The position numbers and the translations under genes are program-made. From the NCBI GenBank assembly GCA_964035015.1, contig OZ036012.1, positions 1 to 64,000 of the forward strand: a stretch of 64,000 nt of DNA. Direction: 5' to 3'. Numbering within the stretch: the stretch's first letter is position 1; each line of letters starts with the position of its first letter. The notes under the pieces were generated by a model. It had not been told where the DNA came from. It worked only from the letters and a program-made list of their open reading frames with translations, and did not search any database. This document shows positions 33,918 through 45,902 of the stretch, piece after piece. This stretch comes from Corallium rubrum (lineage: Eukaryota > Cnidaria > Anthozoa > Scleralcyonacea > Coralliidae).

Positions 33918-34158
33918 TGGCTTCTACAAGCTCGTTAGACAGTGCGTTGTGTGCTGTAAAAAGCAACGATGATGTCCTTTTGCAGCAAATGTTTGTTGAT
34001 TTGTCTGCAAGAATCAGCGCTTGTCGAGTACTGACGGCGGGAGAGCATTTCCCAAAAATTGGGAAGACATTATTTATATACCGAGATATCGGTGCTAAGA
34101 CGGCCTATTTACCACAGCACATGAAGGCGGACAAGAGCAAGCCATATGTCGCTCTAAG
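33918..34158 (+). CDS. Candidate first exon inside hAT-like element
   Basis: ATG at 33918 gives MASTSSLDSALCAVKSNDDV; the frame stays open through LSARISACRVLTAGEHFPKI and ends PYVALR at AAG|GTAAGC. Base composition (CG-richer than flanks) and the donor suggest a true exon. I do not recognise the protein and see no second exon before the element ends. It may be a captured gene fragment or a remnant of the autonomous parent. Confidence 0.35.
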
Positions 34159-34162
34159 GTAA

Positions 34163-35460
34163 GCTTATAGGCACAGTATATATTTTATCTGAATATGGAT
34201 TCAATAATATATCGATGTTAATCTGTTATCATGTTACTTCCCTAACCTTTGTTGATATCCGTTCCATATTAGCATAATCTGCGTTCAGCACGCTGGTATA
34301 TTAACCAACGCTATTATTTATGCTTCATGTAGTACTATAAACACTACTTAGTAGTGTTTCAATTCTAGATACTCACTAGTTTGTCATAATCATGATGCAG
34401 AGTCAGATTGCCTTTCCACAGTAGTTTACATAATACATTGATTCGTCCTTAGTTCAATATTACGAGTCAGTTAATTGTCTATACAGTATTTTAAGTAATA
34501 AGGTCTGGGGAAACAGATTGTAAGCTAGCAATAAATATCTACTTGACGTTCCTACAAATTTCCATGTATTGTTGTTATCCATCAAATAAGCATTCTTCTC
34601 ACATGTGGCTAAGATGAAATTTTAATCTGATAATTGCACTGGACAGGAATTGAACTTGGGTTTGGGTGCTGGTAAAAGGACTGGATAGCGCATCTATTGT
34701 TTCTGCCTGAAATTAGACAGCTCATAGCAACATGGGTTAGTAGGGGGGTGGGTAGTGGTGTATTAGATGGGGGTTAGAATGACCAGGATGATGTAGAAAG
34801 TTGAGCTCCTTTATGTCGATGAAATGTCCCATTTTGGTCATTAACGAAAGCTTCTCCTGACTCCTAACCCGACATTGTCTGCTTGGGTTGAGGTGTAAAA
34901 GGTGAGCATCAGGTATCTGAAAACCAGACAGCTCTAGGTAGGTGGGGCTCAACAGCCTTGGAAGGCAGCCCACCTACTGTAAGAGAAGGAAAACTCTGAT
35001 TTCAAACCCCTTGCTCTGGGTTATACAGAACAATAAATTCAGCTAGACCTTCACTTGTGTGTTGGTTGGGCTGTCCATGATGTTTCCTTGGCATGCTGAT
35101 GAACTTTGACATATAGAGTGAAAGACAACTTTTTTGTATAAGAATGTGATCACAAATCTCTCTACTGTTTATTGGATTTCCCCACCCCCATTCCTGGAAA
35201 CACTTAGTCTTACACACTTGCAAACTGTCACAAGGGTTCTAAGACAACAAGAAAATATCAAAGTCCAATTTGGACAAATTTGAAAATGATAAAATGTCCC
35301 AATAAAAACGTTTTAAAACATTTAAAATTTTGCTCAAAGGTGCTGTCAGAATGCAGGAAATGCCATTTCAGGGATCGAAATTTCAAAAATTTTCCGGGGG
35401 GCATGCCCCCTGACCCCCCTAGAAATGTAAGTTCACTAAGGTATCAAAATTCCTAGATCC
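34163..35460. other. Interior of hAT-like element, no gene
   Basis: No ORF I can support. A weak tRNA B-box-like motif (complement of GGAATTGAAC, about 34648) is not enough to call a tRNA. Confidence 0.4.
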
Positions 35461-36189
35461 ACCTCTGTTAGAGTAATGTTCTACCCACCCACATCTGCTC
35501 CACACGACCACCAAGAAGTGCATTCAGGGCGAGCGATCCGAGTCACTGGTGCAGTGAGAAATCAACGAACCCGTTGTATATTGTAATTTAACGCATTTTT
35601 TCCACAAATATGGACCCTCGGTACAATAACTTTTTAGATATTTAGGAAGTACGAAGAAGAGTCAAATACCACAGAAAAATCCCAATTTTCCATACCCTTG
35701 AAATACATCTACTCTTGAATATTTATATAATTAATGAAAACAAAACAAGCAGTCTGATATCGTCCTATCAAGCACCTTGTCAGCTGCATGTCTTCTCGCA
35801 GGGACCACTGATATTTTTCTCTGTACAGCTTTTACGTAAATCTGTTACAGTTGAGGATAATTGGGCCTTAAGCGCTTTATAACATATTCATCTCTAGCCT
35901 CATCCGTAGGCAACTCTATATTTATCTCCGTTTCTGTAATTTCCAGGGTCTGTTTATGTTTTAGCTAATTTGCGCTCTGACAGGTAAAACGCTTTTGCCA
36001 TTGATAAATTATAATATTTAATGGCATATCAGGAATACAATTTTAATGATCTTCCAAACTGTAGCTTTATTCTATAGATACGAATACGCAGAAAAACCAC
36101 AGTAAATAGCTGTATAAAAGCTCGAGAAAAAAGTCAGTGGTTCATGTAACGCGAGAATTATATATCGAGTCTCTTTGGGTACCAAACAT

Positions 36190-36580
36190 CAACACAACTA
36201 TTAATGGCGCGTGCGATTGTAAGTGTGTATAATTATTATAATATCAAGATACTTGCCAGCGACATTACTGACCAATAACTATGTCTATAGATCTACGAGA
36301 AAGACTTGATCAGACATCAGGAAAGCAAAGAAAGAAAGTATTATTTCCACACATGTACAGTGTTCAATATGTCAAGTCTCTTCGCCTTATCACACAGCTT
36401 CATGTTTACCTAGAAAAGTGTCACCTGTAGGTTCACTTAATGAACGGCGTGTGCCATTGTAAGCATATATAATATCAACTAAAGATACTTGCCAGTGACA
36501 TTAATACGGCCCAATAACTATGTCTGTGAACACACAAAACACATCCGAGACGAGTAAGACTTGATCAGACATCAACACAG
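36190..36580 (+). repeat. Tandem pair of ~240 bp units
   Basis: GATACTTGCCAGCGACATTA with CCAATAACTATGTCTATAG (about 36248-36295) recurs as GATACTTGCCAGTGACATTA with CCAATAACTATGTCTGTGA (about 36485-36530). Both are followed by AGACTTGATCAGACATCA. Confidence 0.75.
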
Positions 36581-36589
36581 GCAGCTAAC

Positions 36590-37130
36590 AAGATGTTCAA
36601 CATAACGACATATGGGCGAATACAAGTTACAGGAGAATCTCCTGTAACGTGTGCGACATCCAGACAACATTTTGGCTGTTTGTCGAAGCCTCAGATTTTA
36701 CAAATGTTTTGGGTCAGATTCATTATAGGATATTTATTGAGTCATGGCTATGTCTATTTGTACGCATGGATAACAAAATTTTTACATTTGACTTCTTAGA
36801 AGATATGAAAGCAAATATGGTGTGTCACGTGTGTGTGACTCACAAAAATGATTGTTTGTCAAGTTTTCTTTTCATTCCCAAAACTCTGTGAGCTTTGAAA
36901 AAATAGAAAAATGCAAACCCCACATAAGATTGTAGTAGTCAATAATGTACTATATTCAAATATAGTTTTCTGTGTATATCGAAAACTTAAGAATTACGAG
37001 AAGGTTATTTATGTGTCACGTGTGTGACAGCCGTGTCATGTGTGTGACCGTGTAGTGAAATATAGAAGAGAAGAGATTGTTTTCAAAATCCAAAATGATT
37101 TTAACAGCAAATATTTTTAGCGGAAAGTGA
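36590..37130. other. No gene supported
   Basis: Two short overlapping open frames at 36593-36891 show no family signature. The rest repeats phrases such as GTCACGTGTGTGAC (about 37015-37050). Confidence 0.35.
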
Positions 37131-37132
37131 TC

Positions 37133-37500
37133 TTACCTTACATACTCTCGACCTCATGGCCCTTGATTCTAACGTGCAACGGGGACAGGATAGACAACCT
37201 CTTCCTCATTACACACCGTGGCCAACAGAGCACTCCTCTGGATTGAACGTCTTGGCTCAACGTATATCATTCTCGGGAGCGTAATGTCTATGTCTTTCCC
37301 CCGTTCGTGCTGGTGGACCCCCTTTTGTGTTTCCTCACACTGTCCCCTCCCAGAACAACGATTATCGTACCGGATGTGCATCCTCGACGATACTGCTTTC
37401 CCCAACGGTCGGAAAAGGTTTCGCTCCGAAACCACTTCCCTGCAACCTCTGGGCCTTCAGATTGGTGGATAGCTAGTTCATGTTATGTTCGCTACAATTA
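37133..37500 (+). pseudogene. Second DIRS-like element: end of pol ORF
   Basis: One frame reads LDLMALDSNVQRGQDRQPLP and then HYTPWPTEHSSGLNVLAQRI, the end of the RNase H / C-terminal part of DIRS-like pol (family phrase HFTP...SxGVNVFAQ). After an in-frame TAA at 37282-37284 the same frame continues VYVFPPFVLVDPLLCFL and TTIIVPDVHPRRYC, also family-typical. RT and most of RNase H are absent upstream. The recombinase of the same element follows from 37777. Confidence 0.65.
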
Positions 37501-37776
37501 GTTTGTGACTACCGTGGTTTACCCGTATACTCTCGTCTATCTCGTGATTAACGGTTCGCCGTATTTCGACGAAGACAGTCCTTATCAGAGGAAAGTTTTC
37601 TCTCTGTAAAAACTTAAAAGATAAACGCTTCTTGTATATGACTCCGCCCCAGGGGCTTTTATTTTTCGGGGTTCTTTTGAGAGTTTTTTCGGTTTTGTTT
37701 TTTCGGGGGTGGGATTTAGCCTCGCATGAGTAAAGGACCCTTTGTCTACTTTTCATAGGGTGTTCCCCGCATTTGG

Positions 37777-39010
37777 CGACCAGCTCTACCGTGCCAAACC
37801 TGCTCCTATCCAAATGACAATTGTTTCCGTTTCTGTCAACAATGTGGTTCGGCGCGCAGCCATTCTCGGTCTAAGAACCCTCCTCCGAAGTTGAAAATTG
37901 ACCTCCAGTCTCTCGATTCTAGAATTTCAGACCTGAATCGGGCTCGGTCGGCCCGCGCTTATGAAAAACAAAAGACCCAACTCGAATTAGACCTTCAACG
38001 ATTCCTCTCTTCTCTCCCCTGTCCTAAGACCGTGCTCTCCGCGTCTCCCCAGGACGTGTTACGTTTCCTCGTGTGGAAAGATTCAGCGGGTAGAACCAAA
38101 GTTCACGCCGACCACTGCCCTTTTCTGGGTCAGCCTGGCAGACCCACTTGTCACTGTCCTACCCGACTTTCGGCCGGCACCGTTGATACCGTTATCGGTA
38201 AACTCCATTCCATCTTCAACTCCCTCGACCGCACCGGAACCCTGCTGTGTACCATTCCATCAAGGCATATACGTTAGGTCTACTGAGCTGGAACAAGCCC
38301 AGCTACACCGCTATTTTTGGACAAGTTTCAGAGGCTTATCGGGCACCTTCGCGCCTTGCTTCAGAACAGCCAAATACCGCCATCTGATCGATATATTTAC
38401 GCGCGGGATTTAGCGTTTTTTACCCTAAGTTTTTCGTCAGTTGGTAGAGCCTCTAACCTCGGAAGAACTAAGACTGTAGATATACTGGAGGATCCCGACG
38501 GTCAGAACCTTTTAATACACCAACGTGTCGACAAAACACTGCGAGGGAAGAAGACTAGGGTCATCCCTATCCGTCCTTATGCTAACGCCGCCATTTGCCC
38601 GGTTCAAAATTTGCGTTTCTACGTCAGCTACTGCAGAGCTGCAGGCATAAATATCTCCGCTGGCTATCTTTTCCGGCCCATGCACTTCAGCGAATGGTTC
38701 AGTCATCAACACTCCTTTTTTGGCTCTCTCCGTCCACAGCCGTCTCACCACTTATCTCAAGAAGTTGGGTATCTACGATGGCGAATCACCACACAGCTTT
38801 AGACTAGTGGGTCGATTATTATGCTTCCGCTCCTTGGTACTTCGAAAGAAGACGTTGCGCGGCATATCGGCTGGCAATCGACCCAAATGGTCGACCTTTA
38901 TACGCAGACGGATAAAGTTATGGCAATTTCTAGCACCTCTCCTACGCCTGCTTCAAAACTTGGAGGACGAAGCATCATCCATACATGTCCAATACTGTCG
39001 CATTCATACG
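37777..39010 (+). pseudogene. Second DIRS-like element: tyrosine recombinase (frameshifted)
   Basis: Opens with a Cys cluster CQTCSYPNDNCFRFCQQCG (about 37792-37848). LNRARSARAYEKQKTQLELD and VHADHCPFLGQPGRPTCHCP follow, the typical N-terminal half of this recombinase family. It then breaks: a stop at 38275-38277, and pieces in other frames around IYVRSTELEQAQ and LFLDKFQRLIGHL. The catalytic Arg lies in SSVGRASNLGRTK, HxxR in ESPHSFR (about 38783-38803, another frame), and HIGW plus Tyr in VARHIGWQSTQMVDLYTQTD (third frame, about 38845-38910). All catalytic positions can be found but in at least three frames, so it is inactive. The 3' end runs into the foldback element at 38986. Confidence 0.75.
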
Positions 39011-39496
39011 GATCGTAAAGGTTATTCACCATCCGTAATCTATATTTTCGTTTCGTGAATTCATACGGATCGTATACGGATGGTAAACGTTATTTACGAT
39101 CCGTAATCTACATTTTCGTTTCGTTAATTGCGTCATGCTGCGCAGCCTGCGCTTCACGAATGAACTCCAGCTGAGCTACAATATTGCATTCTCACCAAAT
39201 GACCTTACCATCCGTACGGTTCGTACGGATGGTACGCATTGAAAATACTTAATTTACGATCCGTTACATCCATCAACCACCAATCAACTGCAGCTGAGCG
39301 ACCACATGACACCCTTACAAAATTAAACAACTTACGATCCGTACGCATCGTACAGCTCGTATACTGATTACAAATACTTCATTTACAATGGGTAAACCAA
39401 ATATCGTAACTTTAAAACCATATTAACAATCACCTTGAAACGTTAAAGCAATAACAACTTATATTACAAAACGTTGAAGCAATAACAACTTCTCAC

Positions 39497-40350
39497 GTCG
39501 CATGTGATACATGAGGATTGCCTCGTTCTAAAAAAAACTTGCAAACGCTCAAGGAATATGAATTTATATGACGTCGCTTGTCATATATACCTGATGATTT
39601 ATACAGGATTGCCTCGTTCTAAAAAACCTTGCAAACGCTCAAGGAATATGAATTTATATGACGTCGCTTGTCATATATACATGATGATTTATACAGGATT
39701 GCCTCGTTCTAAAAAAACCTTGCAAACGCTCAAGGAATATGAATTTATATGACGTCGCTTGTCATATATACGTGATGATTTATACAGGATTGCCTCGTTC
39801 TAAAAAACCTTGCAAACGCTCAAGGAATATGAATTTATATGACGTCGCTTGTCATATATACATGATGATTTATACAGGATTGCCTCGTTCTAAAAAAACC
39901 TTGCAAACGCTCAAGGAATATGAATTTATATGACGTCGCTTGTCATATATACGTGATGATTTATATATATATAGGATTGCCTCGTTCTAAAAAACCTTGC
40001 AAACGCTCAAGGAATATGAATTTATATGACGTCGCTTGTCATATATACATGATGATTTATACAGGATTGCCTCGTTCTAAAAAAACCTTGGAAACGCTCA
40101 AGGAATATGAATTTATATGACGTCGCTTGTCATATATACATGATGATTTATACACGATTGCCTTGTTCTCAAAAAAGCATGCAAACGCTCAAGGAAGTGA
40201 ACTTGTATGACGTCGCTTGTCATATATACATGATGATTTATATATCACGTCGTGTTCAGGATTGCCTTGTTCTCAAAAAACCTTGCAAACGCTAAAGCAA
40301 TATGAACTTATATGACGTCGCTTGTCATAACTATAAACAAAATCACCAGA
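39497..40350 (+). repeat. ~91-bp tandem array (9-10 copies)
   Basis: Units of GGATTGCCTCGTTCTAAAAA, CTTGCAAACGCTCAAGGAAT and TATATGACGTCGCTTGTCAT order. Short frames such as YDVACHIYMMIYTGLPRS arise from it and are not genes. Confidence 0.95.
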
Positions 40351-40409
40351 AACGCTAAAGAAATATGAACTTATATGACGACTCGCTTGTCCGATATTTC
40401 CATGACAAA

Positions 40410-40855
40410 CGCAATCGCCGTATGTTTCTTATTTATATCGTCGACGGCTTCAGTAGTTTACTATCAAAGATTATGTAAATGCGTTCGACGCATGTCCACC
40501 AGTAAATGGTGAATGAAGATTGGTTTATAAACATAAAATTATGGTGTAATGAATTATCAAAATACAGTGTCTAAATTGAAGGTTAACCTCAATGTTTTTG
40601 ACAACGGTGATCCCGCATTCCCGTTCGTTCGTTAGTTCGATTTGAAATATGACCGGTAGATAAGTCATCCGCAAATATCACAAACATGAAGTTCGATTTG
40701 GCAAGCGTGTCGCTTCAATGGAAAATTTATAGTCGCGAGGCTTGCTCGTTTCAAGTAAATGTTGTTCGAATTAGATGTATGGCGTTCAGATGGTCACATT
40801 GAATTTTGACATAAAAACGCGCCATATGATTACCGTATGTTATTTTAAAAACTAG
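40410..40855 (+). repeat. Left arm of inverted repeat in foldback element
   Basis: Inverted partner at 41036-41372. Shared landmarks are CAATGTTTTTGACAACG, GTTCGATTTGAAATATGACC, GCGAGGCTTGCTCGTTTCAA and GCGCCATATGATTACCGTATG. Confidence 0.92.
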
Positions 40856-40965
40856 GAGTTCTTTATATCAGAATGACAGAAGTGAAATGCTGCCTCGCGA
40901 CTGACACAGGAGCAGTGGATACGAGCTTGCCCGTAGAAATGTTCAGGATTAGGCCAGCAGAATGA
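40856..40965 (+). repeat. Spacer segment, itself inverted at 41555-41660
   Basis: GAAATGCTGC and GCGACTGACACA, then ATGTTCAGGATTA, recur in inverted form as TAATCCTGAACACTT, TGTGTCAGTCGC and GCAGCATTTCACTTC. The palindrome is therefore interleaved with a second one. Confidence 0.85.
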
Positions 40966-41035
40966 TGCAAGAAATTTTCTATAGCATGGCCGATCAAATA
41001 AATACAATGCAGAATATAAACCACGTAATATTAAA

Positions 41036-41372
41036 ATAACATACGGTAATCATATGGCGCGTTTATAATGTCAAAATTCAATGTGACCATTTGAACGCCA
41101 TACATCTAATTCGAACATCATTCACTTGAAACGAGCAAGCCTCGCGACTATAAGTTTTTCCATTCAAGCGACACGTTTGCCTAATCGAACTTCACGTTTT
41201 GTAATATTTGCGGCTGACTAATCGAGCGGTCATATTTCAAATCGAACTAACGAACGGGAATGCGGGATCAACGTTGTCAAAAACATTGAGGTTAATTATT
41301 GAGACGCTGTATTAGCCGTCGAGGACGATTACAAATAAGAAACATACAGCGATTGCGTTTGTTATCGAATAT
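41036..41372 (-). repeat. Right arm of inverted repeat in foldback element
   Basis: Complement of 40410-40855 with some indels. Confidence 0.92.
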
Positions 41373-41749
41373 CGGGTAATCCGCATACTCTCAAATACTC
41401 TCGAGTTTTGGCAGTTCCAGTAAGCAAGCGAAAACAGACTCACAAAACAGCGCCTGCGGACTCGATTTTAGTGTCAACTACTCGATTCCAAGTAAATAAA
41501 TAACTGGTTATTTCTGGTTATTCTTACCGTGAAAGCAGAGAAGCAATCGTTCTGTAGTTTAATCCTGAACACTTCTACAGCCAACCTCCTGTGCACTGCT
41601 CCGTTGTGTCAGTCGCGACGCAGCATTTCACTTCTGATAAGAACTCCTAGTTACATGAATATAACATACGGTAGAACGTTCTCGACGCATGTTTTTGACA
41701 CACACAATACTTATTAGCCTATTCAACGATCGTCAAGTCCGACTATACT

Positions 41750-42640
41750 ATACCATCTGTCGCAACTCGTACGGATCGACAACTTTTTTGAGGGCTACCT
41801 TAGTACACACGATAGTTATTATATTTACGGATGGTGAAATGTACCATGTACAAATGTTCGGATCGACACACTATATTTACGGATGGAGAATTAACTTACC
41901 ACCCGTTACGACTCGTACGGATCGACAACTTTTTTGAGGGCTACCTTAGCTACACCGCACGATACTTATTATATTCACGAATGGTGAAACGTAGCATTCA
42001 CGACCCGTACGGATCGACACACTATATTAACGGATCGAGAATTAGCTTACCATCCGTTACGACTCGTACGGATCGACACACTATATTTACGGATCGAGAA
42101 TTAGCTTACCATCCGTTACGACTCGTAGGGATCGACACACTATATTTACGGATCGAGAATTAGCTTACCATCCGTTACGACTCGTACGGATCGACAACTT
42201 TTTTGAGGGCTACCTTAGCTACACCGCACGATACTTATTATATTCACGGATGGTGAAACGTAACATACGGATCGTCACGACCCGTACGGATAGACACACT
42301 ATATTTACGGATCGAGAATTAGCTTACCATCCGTTACGACCCGTACGGATCGACACACTATATTTACGAATCGAGAATTCGCTTACCATCCGTTACGACT
42401 CGTACGGATCGACACTATATTTACGGATGGAGAATTAGCTTACCATCCGTTACGACTCGTACGGATCGACAACTTTTTTGAGGGCTACCTTAGCTACACC
42501 GCACGATACTACTTATATTCACGGATGGTGAAACGTAGCATACGGTTCGTCACGACCCGTACGGATCGACACAACTATATTTACGGATCGAGAATCAGCT
42601 TACCATCCGTTACGACTCGTACGGATTGATACTCTGCTTT
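41750..42640 (+). repeat. Nested 60-bp and composite repeats
   Basis: About eight copies of a ~60-bp unit (CACACTATATTTACGGATCG, AGCTTACCATCCGTTACGAC) are interspersed with four copies of a block containing CAACTTTTTTGAGGGCTACC. All carry CGTACGGATCGAC. Confidence 0.92.
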
Positions 42641-42740
42641 TACGAGTCGTCATGACAAAACGACTTGTCCGATGGTAACCAAAATTTCACGAAACTAACG
42701 ATCCGTATGCTTGCTACAGTATTGGACAACCATCCAATAT

Positions 42741-43112
42741 ACCCGTAACTCCATTGTCCGTAGGTCTTTGTGAAGCGAGGTTGTGCTTTGAATAGATTAC
42801 TATTTTAAGTGCAACCATCCGTAACGAAGAGTATAAGTAGACAAGAGCAAGCAGGTCAGGACAGTTTGGTGTGTGAGGGGCTGGTACCGCAGGATCAGGG
42901 CAATGCGCACCTTCTCCTTGGACTTCGGTTTTTTCGAGAGAAGTGCGCACGTGTACAAATATTTTGCGTCAGGGAGCCTGCATTGTTGCCCCACCCTCCC
43001 TCCCTCAATTTAAGGCGCCTCTCGCTTCCTGACCTACGGACTCGCACTATACCCGTAACTCCATTGCCCGTAGGTCTTTGTGAAGCGAGGTTGCGCTTTG
43101 AATAGATTACAA
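42741..43112 (+). repeat. Direct repeat of ~70 bp
   Basis: ATACCCGTAACTCCATTG followed by CCGTAGGTCTTTGTGAAGCG at 42741-42810 recurs at 43048-43112, 300 bp apart. Confidence 0.85.
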
Positions 43113-43860
43113 AATGCAGAGGCCACCAGTTGATGCGAGGGCATTTTCCTACCTCCCAATCAAAGAAAGGCCCTGGGAACAAGGTTGTGAATGGACGGGT
43201 AAATTTTCCAAATATAACAGTTTTGTAAAAGTTAGGAGGGTGACACACACGCCAATAAATACACACACTGTCACCCCACTCTTGCTACAGACCTCAAGCC
43301 CTGATCTGCATTAAGCCAAAATACGTTATAGATTTAAAGATATTAAGACCATTATCTTTCGCTCAAGTATCCTCAAAATTAGGCAAAACGAAGGAAATTC
43401 CACTAAAGAGACCCAAACTACAAAAATTTTCAAAACGCATTTGCCCCAAAACGAAAAAAAAAACAACCTAGAAATGTGTCATCACAAATGTGAAGGTGGG
43501 GGTCATAAACCAAATTTGAACATGTCCCGTGGGGGGCCTAGAATGGAAAAAAGGTTGGAAACCACTATTGTACCTGACTACATGTATATAAATTTACCTT
43601 TTCTCCAAGTCCGCAAACTCTTTCTGAGCAGATCATCCACTACAAATATTGACACTTGGCTGTCTATTTCTTTTCATAATTCACACAGTATGTAGGAACA
43701 TACGTATATCTTTACGATTATCATCACTTCAAATATCATACACAATCCAACAGGGTTCTTCGACTTTCAAAGCAGCATTAAATAACCATTTAAAAGTGTT
43801 AACTCCAGAACTTCTACCAGAAAGACGCCATATACTGTATGAAGGGAGTTGCTTTTCCAT
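43113..43860. other. No gene seen
   Basis: Open stretches in several frames, none with a recognisable signature. Confidence 0.4.
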
Positions 43861-43865
43861 GCGGA

Positions 43866-43931
43866 GCAATCTCGAGCCCATAGTCACCCCCTTTTTGGTC
43901 AGAAAGGGGGTGACTATGGGCTCGAGATTGC
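43866..43931. repeat. Perfect 29-bp inverted repeat, 8-nt loop
   Basis: Left arm 43866-43894 starts GCAATCTCGAGCCCATAGTC and ends in CCCCCTTT; the right arm 43903-43931 is its exact complement. The loop is TTGGTCAG. CATGCGGAG occurs just outside on both sides as a direct repeat (about 43859 and 43932). Confidence 0.95.
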
Positions 43932-43939
43932 ATGCGGAG

Positions 43940-45020
43940 AAGAATGTAGCTGATTCGGCGATAGATCAGCGGCTTTGCGCACAAGAGTTGATCAAAATAA
44001 AAACACATACTCCAGGGGGAGAGTATACTTTGAAAACAGTCACGGTGGTCGGTTGCTATGCAATTTGCTCCCGCTCAGCTCATATGACAGATGACTAGTG
44101 CTTAGTTCCCTTCCTCGCGTTTCTGACGCGGCTCAAGATACTCAACTTCAGTGGCGTATATTTTTGATAATTAATGGCCTAATCTTTCAAGTTGTGGCAA
44201 AAATGTACGTACATGACACCTATTTCGGCCCTAACAAAACTAAAAACATCGTAACATTCACATACATTGAGAAATACGTACCTTAGTAGACCCGTCTGTC
44301 AGCTGGTTTGCTGGTTTACACGTGAACACAGAAGACCAAATATAACTTTCGGGGGCTCCCTGGGTAGGATAAATGTCCGATAAACAACCCCCCCTTGACA
44401 ACCCCCCTTTCTTTTGGTTGAAGAAATCGGTAAAGAAAGCCCAAATTTTCACGATTTTCGCGGATTTTGACCAAAATTACCAGTAAAAGCTAAACTACAT
44501 TCAAAATTCTCAAGGGGAAATTTAAGTTTCATCTGTGATTTGAATATGTGGATGGCTAGCAGTTCAAAACAAAGGGAAGAAAGTGCGCTGTAAATCTCAA
44601 ACTGATTTGCATAACATCCTTTTATTTGTGTCAAGCCATTTTGTTTGCTTGACCCCTGTGGTGCTTTCAATTAAAGCTCGCCTACACGTTCAAAATGCAG
44701 TAAAAATAAGTTTCACGTTGGCAAATGTAACTTGGAAGGGCAGGTTAACGCTTTCTGGGAAAAATCAACATTTTCCCAGCTTAAAAATACCCAAAGGTCA
44801 GCTGTTTATAAAGGATGTCCGCGATCAGTTCGTGACACTGAGCAAGACATCTTGGCAAAGCAAGAAGAACTAGAGTGTCAGGTTAGCGTCACAGAGAAGA
44901 AAGTAGCAATTGGAAAGTAAGTTTTATTCATCTAAGTTTGTATTTGAGACCTGAAGCGATCAAAGTTAGAACTCAATATATCGTAGTGTCACTTTTAATG
45001 CAAGTGAGTAGCCTACTTGA
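43940..45020. other. No gene supported
   Basis: Scattered short open frames without family features. Confidence 0.4.
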
Positions 45021-45024
45021 CTGA

Positions 45025-45475
45025 TTAATTCTAATTGTTCAACCACTATTCACCAGTCAAGACTTGACTAGTTCATTGTTGTTCAACCACTATTCATCAG
45101 CCAAGGCTTGACCGGCTAATTCAGTGTTGTTCAACCACTATTTATCAGGTAAGGCATGACCAGTTAATTGTTGATCAGCCACTATTTATCAGGCAAGGCT
45201 TGACTGGTTAATTGTTGTTTAACCACTATTTATCAGGCAAGGCATGACCAGTTAATTGCTGATCAACCACTATTTATCAGGCAAGGCATGACCAGTTAAT
45301 TGTTGTTCAACCACTATTTATCAGGCAAGGCTTGATCGGTTAATTGTTGATCAACCACTATTCATCAGCCAAGACTTGACTACTGTAGCTTGATTTGTTG
45401 TTCAACCACTATTCATTAGCCAAGGCTTGACCGGTTAATTGTTGTTCAACTACTATTCGTCAGCGAAGGCATGTT
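45025..45475 (+). repeat. ~44-bp tandem array (about 10 copies)
   Basis: Unit TTGTTGTTCAACCACTATTT then ATCAGGCAAGGCTTGACC, with variation. No coding. Confidence 0.93.
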
Positions 45476-45902
45476 GGCCAAACTCAACTTTTACTATACA
45501 TTAACCCGGATATAAACCCTGACTGTTTGTATATTTTAGATTGTAGCATTTACAGTGGGTTATTAAGCTGGTGTACTCTAAGTAGTTGACTATGCATTAT
45601 ATTTCATATTTTGCAGTTGTCCTGGCTATCAATAGCTCAAGGCCAGTGGAAAGAAAGTATATAGTAACTAAATAATGTTGATGGATTATTACCACACATG
45701 AAGATAGTAATATATCCTCACCGAATACCAATTATCACATCGCGGTAATTAAGTTACGGGCGAGCTCCGCTCCTGTGACCCTGTCCCTCCCCAACGGCAC
45801 AAGACAGCAGACTCATGATCACCTAAAGCTGGGGCTCCCCAAGCCTACCTCTCACTCAAATTCCATCACTCAAATTCCACCACTCAAGTTCTATCACTCA
45901 AG

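Larger units (their letters stand above)
33547..35467. mobile_element. Candidate nonautonomous hAT element (1.9 kb)
   Basis: Starts CAGGGGCGGATTTAG and ends with the complement of CAGAGGTGGATCTAG, a close match (12 of 15), in the style of hAT ends (CAGGGGCGGATCCAGG is common). TTAGAG touches both ends (33541-33546 and 35468-35473), consistent with part of an 8-bp target duplication. Near the right end the phrase CCGGGGGGCATGCCCCC followed by TGACCCCCCTAGAAA is typical of such elements. Inside, an ORF at 33918-34158 ends in a splice donor. No transposase is seen. Confidence 0.6.
38986..42728. mobile_element. Composite foldback element (3.74 kb)
   Basis: Starts TGTCCAATACTG and ends CAGTATTGGACA; the match extends inward as TACGGATCGT near both ends (about 28 of 33 bases). 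Inside are, in order, subterminal ACGGATCG-type repeats, a ~91-bp tandem array (39497-40350), a large inverted repeat (arms 40410-40855 and 41036-41372), and a block of 60-bp and longer repeats rich in CGTACGGATCGAC (41750-42640). No transposase ORF is present. Flanks share only CATCCA (38977-38982 and 42731-42736), so the target duplication is uncertain. It abuts the recombinase pseudogene, which it seems to have cut off. Confidence 0.7.

Noticed and set aside
34620..34690. tRNA-like B box
   Set aside because: Only a weak B-box match, without a matching A box at proper spacing.
39497..40350. CRISPR-like regular repeats
   Set aside because: Repeats of about 91 bp are contiguous with no unique spacers, in a eukaryotic context. 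They are a tandem array.
38966..42738. Clear target-site duplication for the foldback element
   Set aside because: Flanks share only CATCCA with uneven spacing from the ends, so I do not claim a duplication length.
44098..44920. Several short ORFs
   Set aside because: No domain, no splice structure and no codon bias distinguishing them from background.
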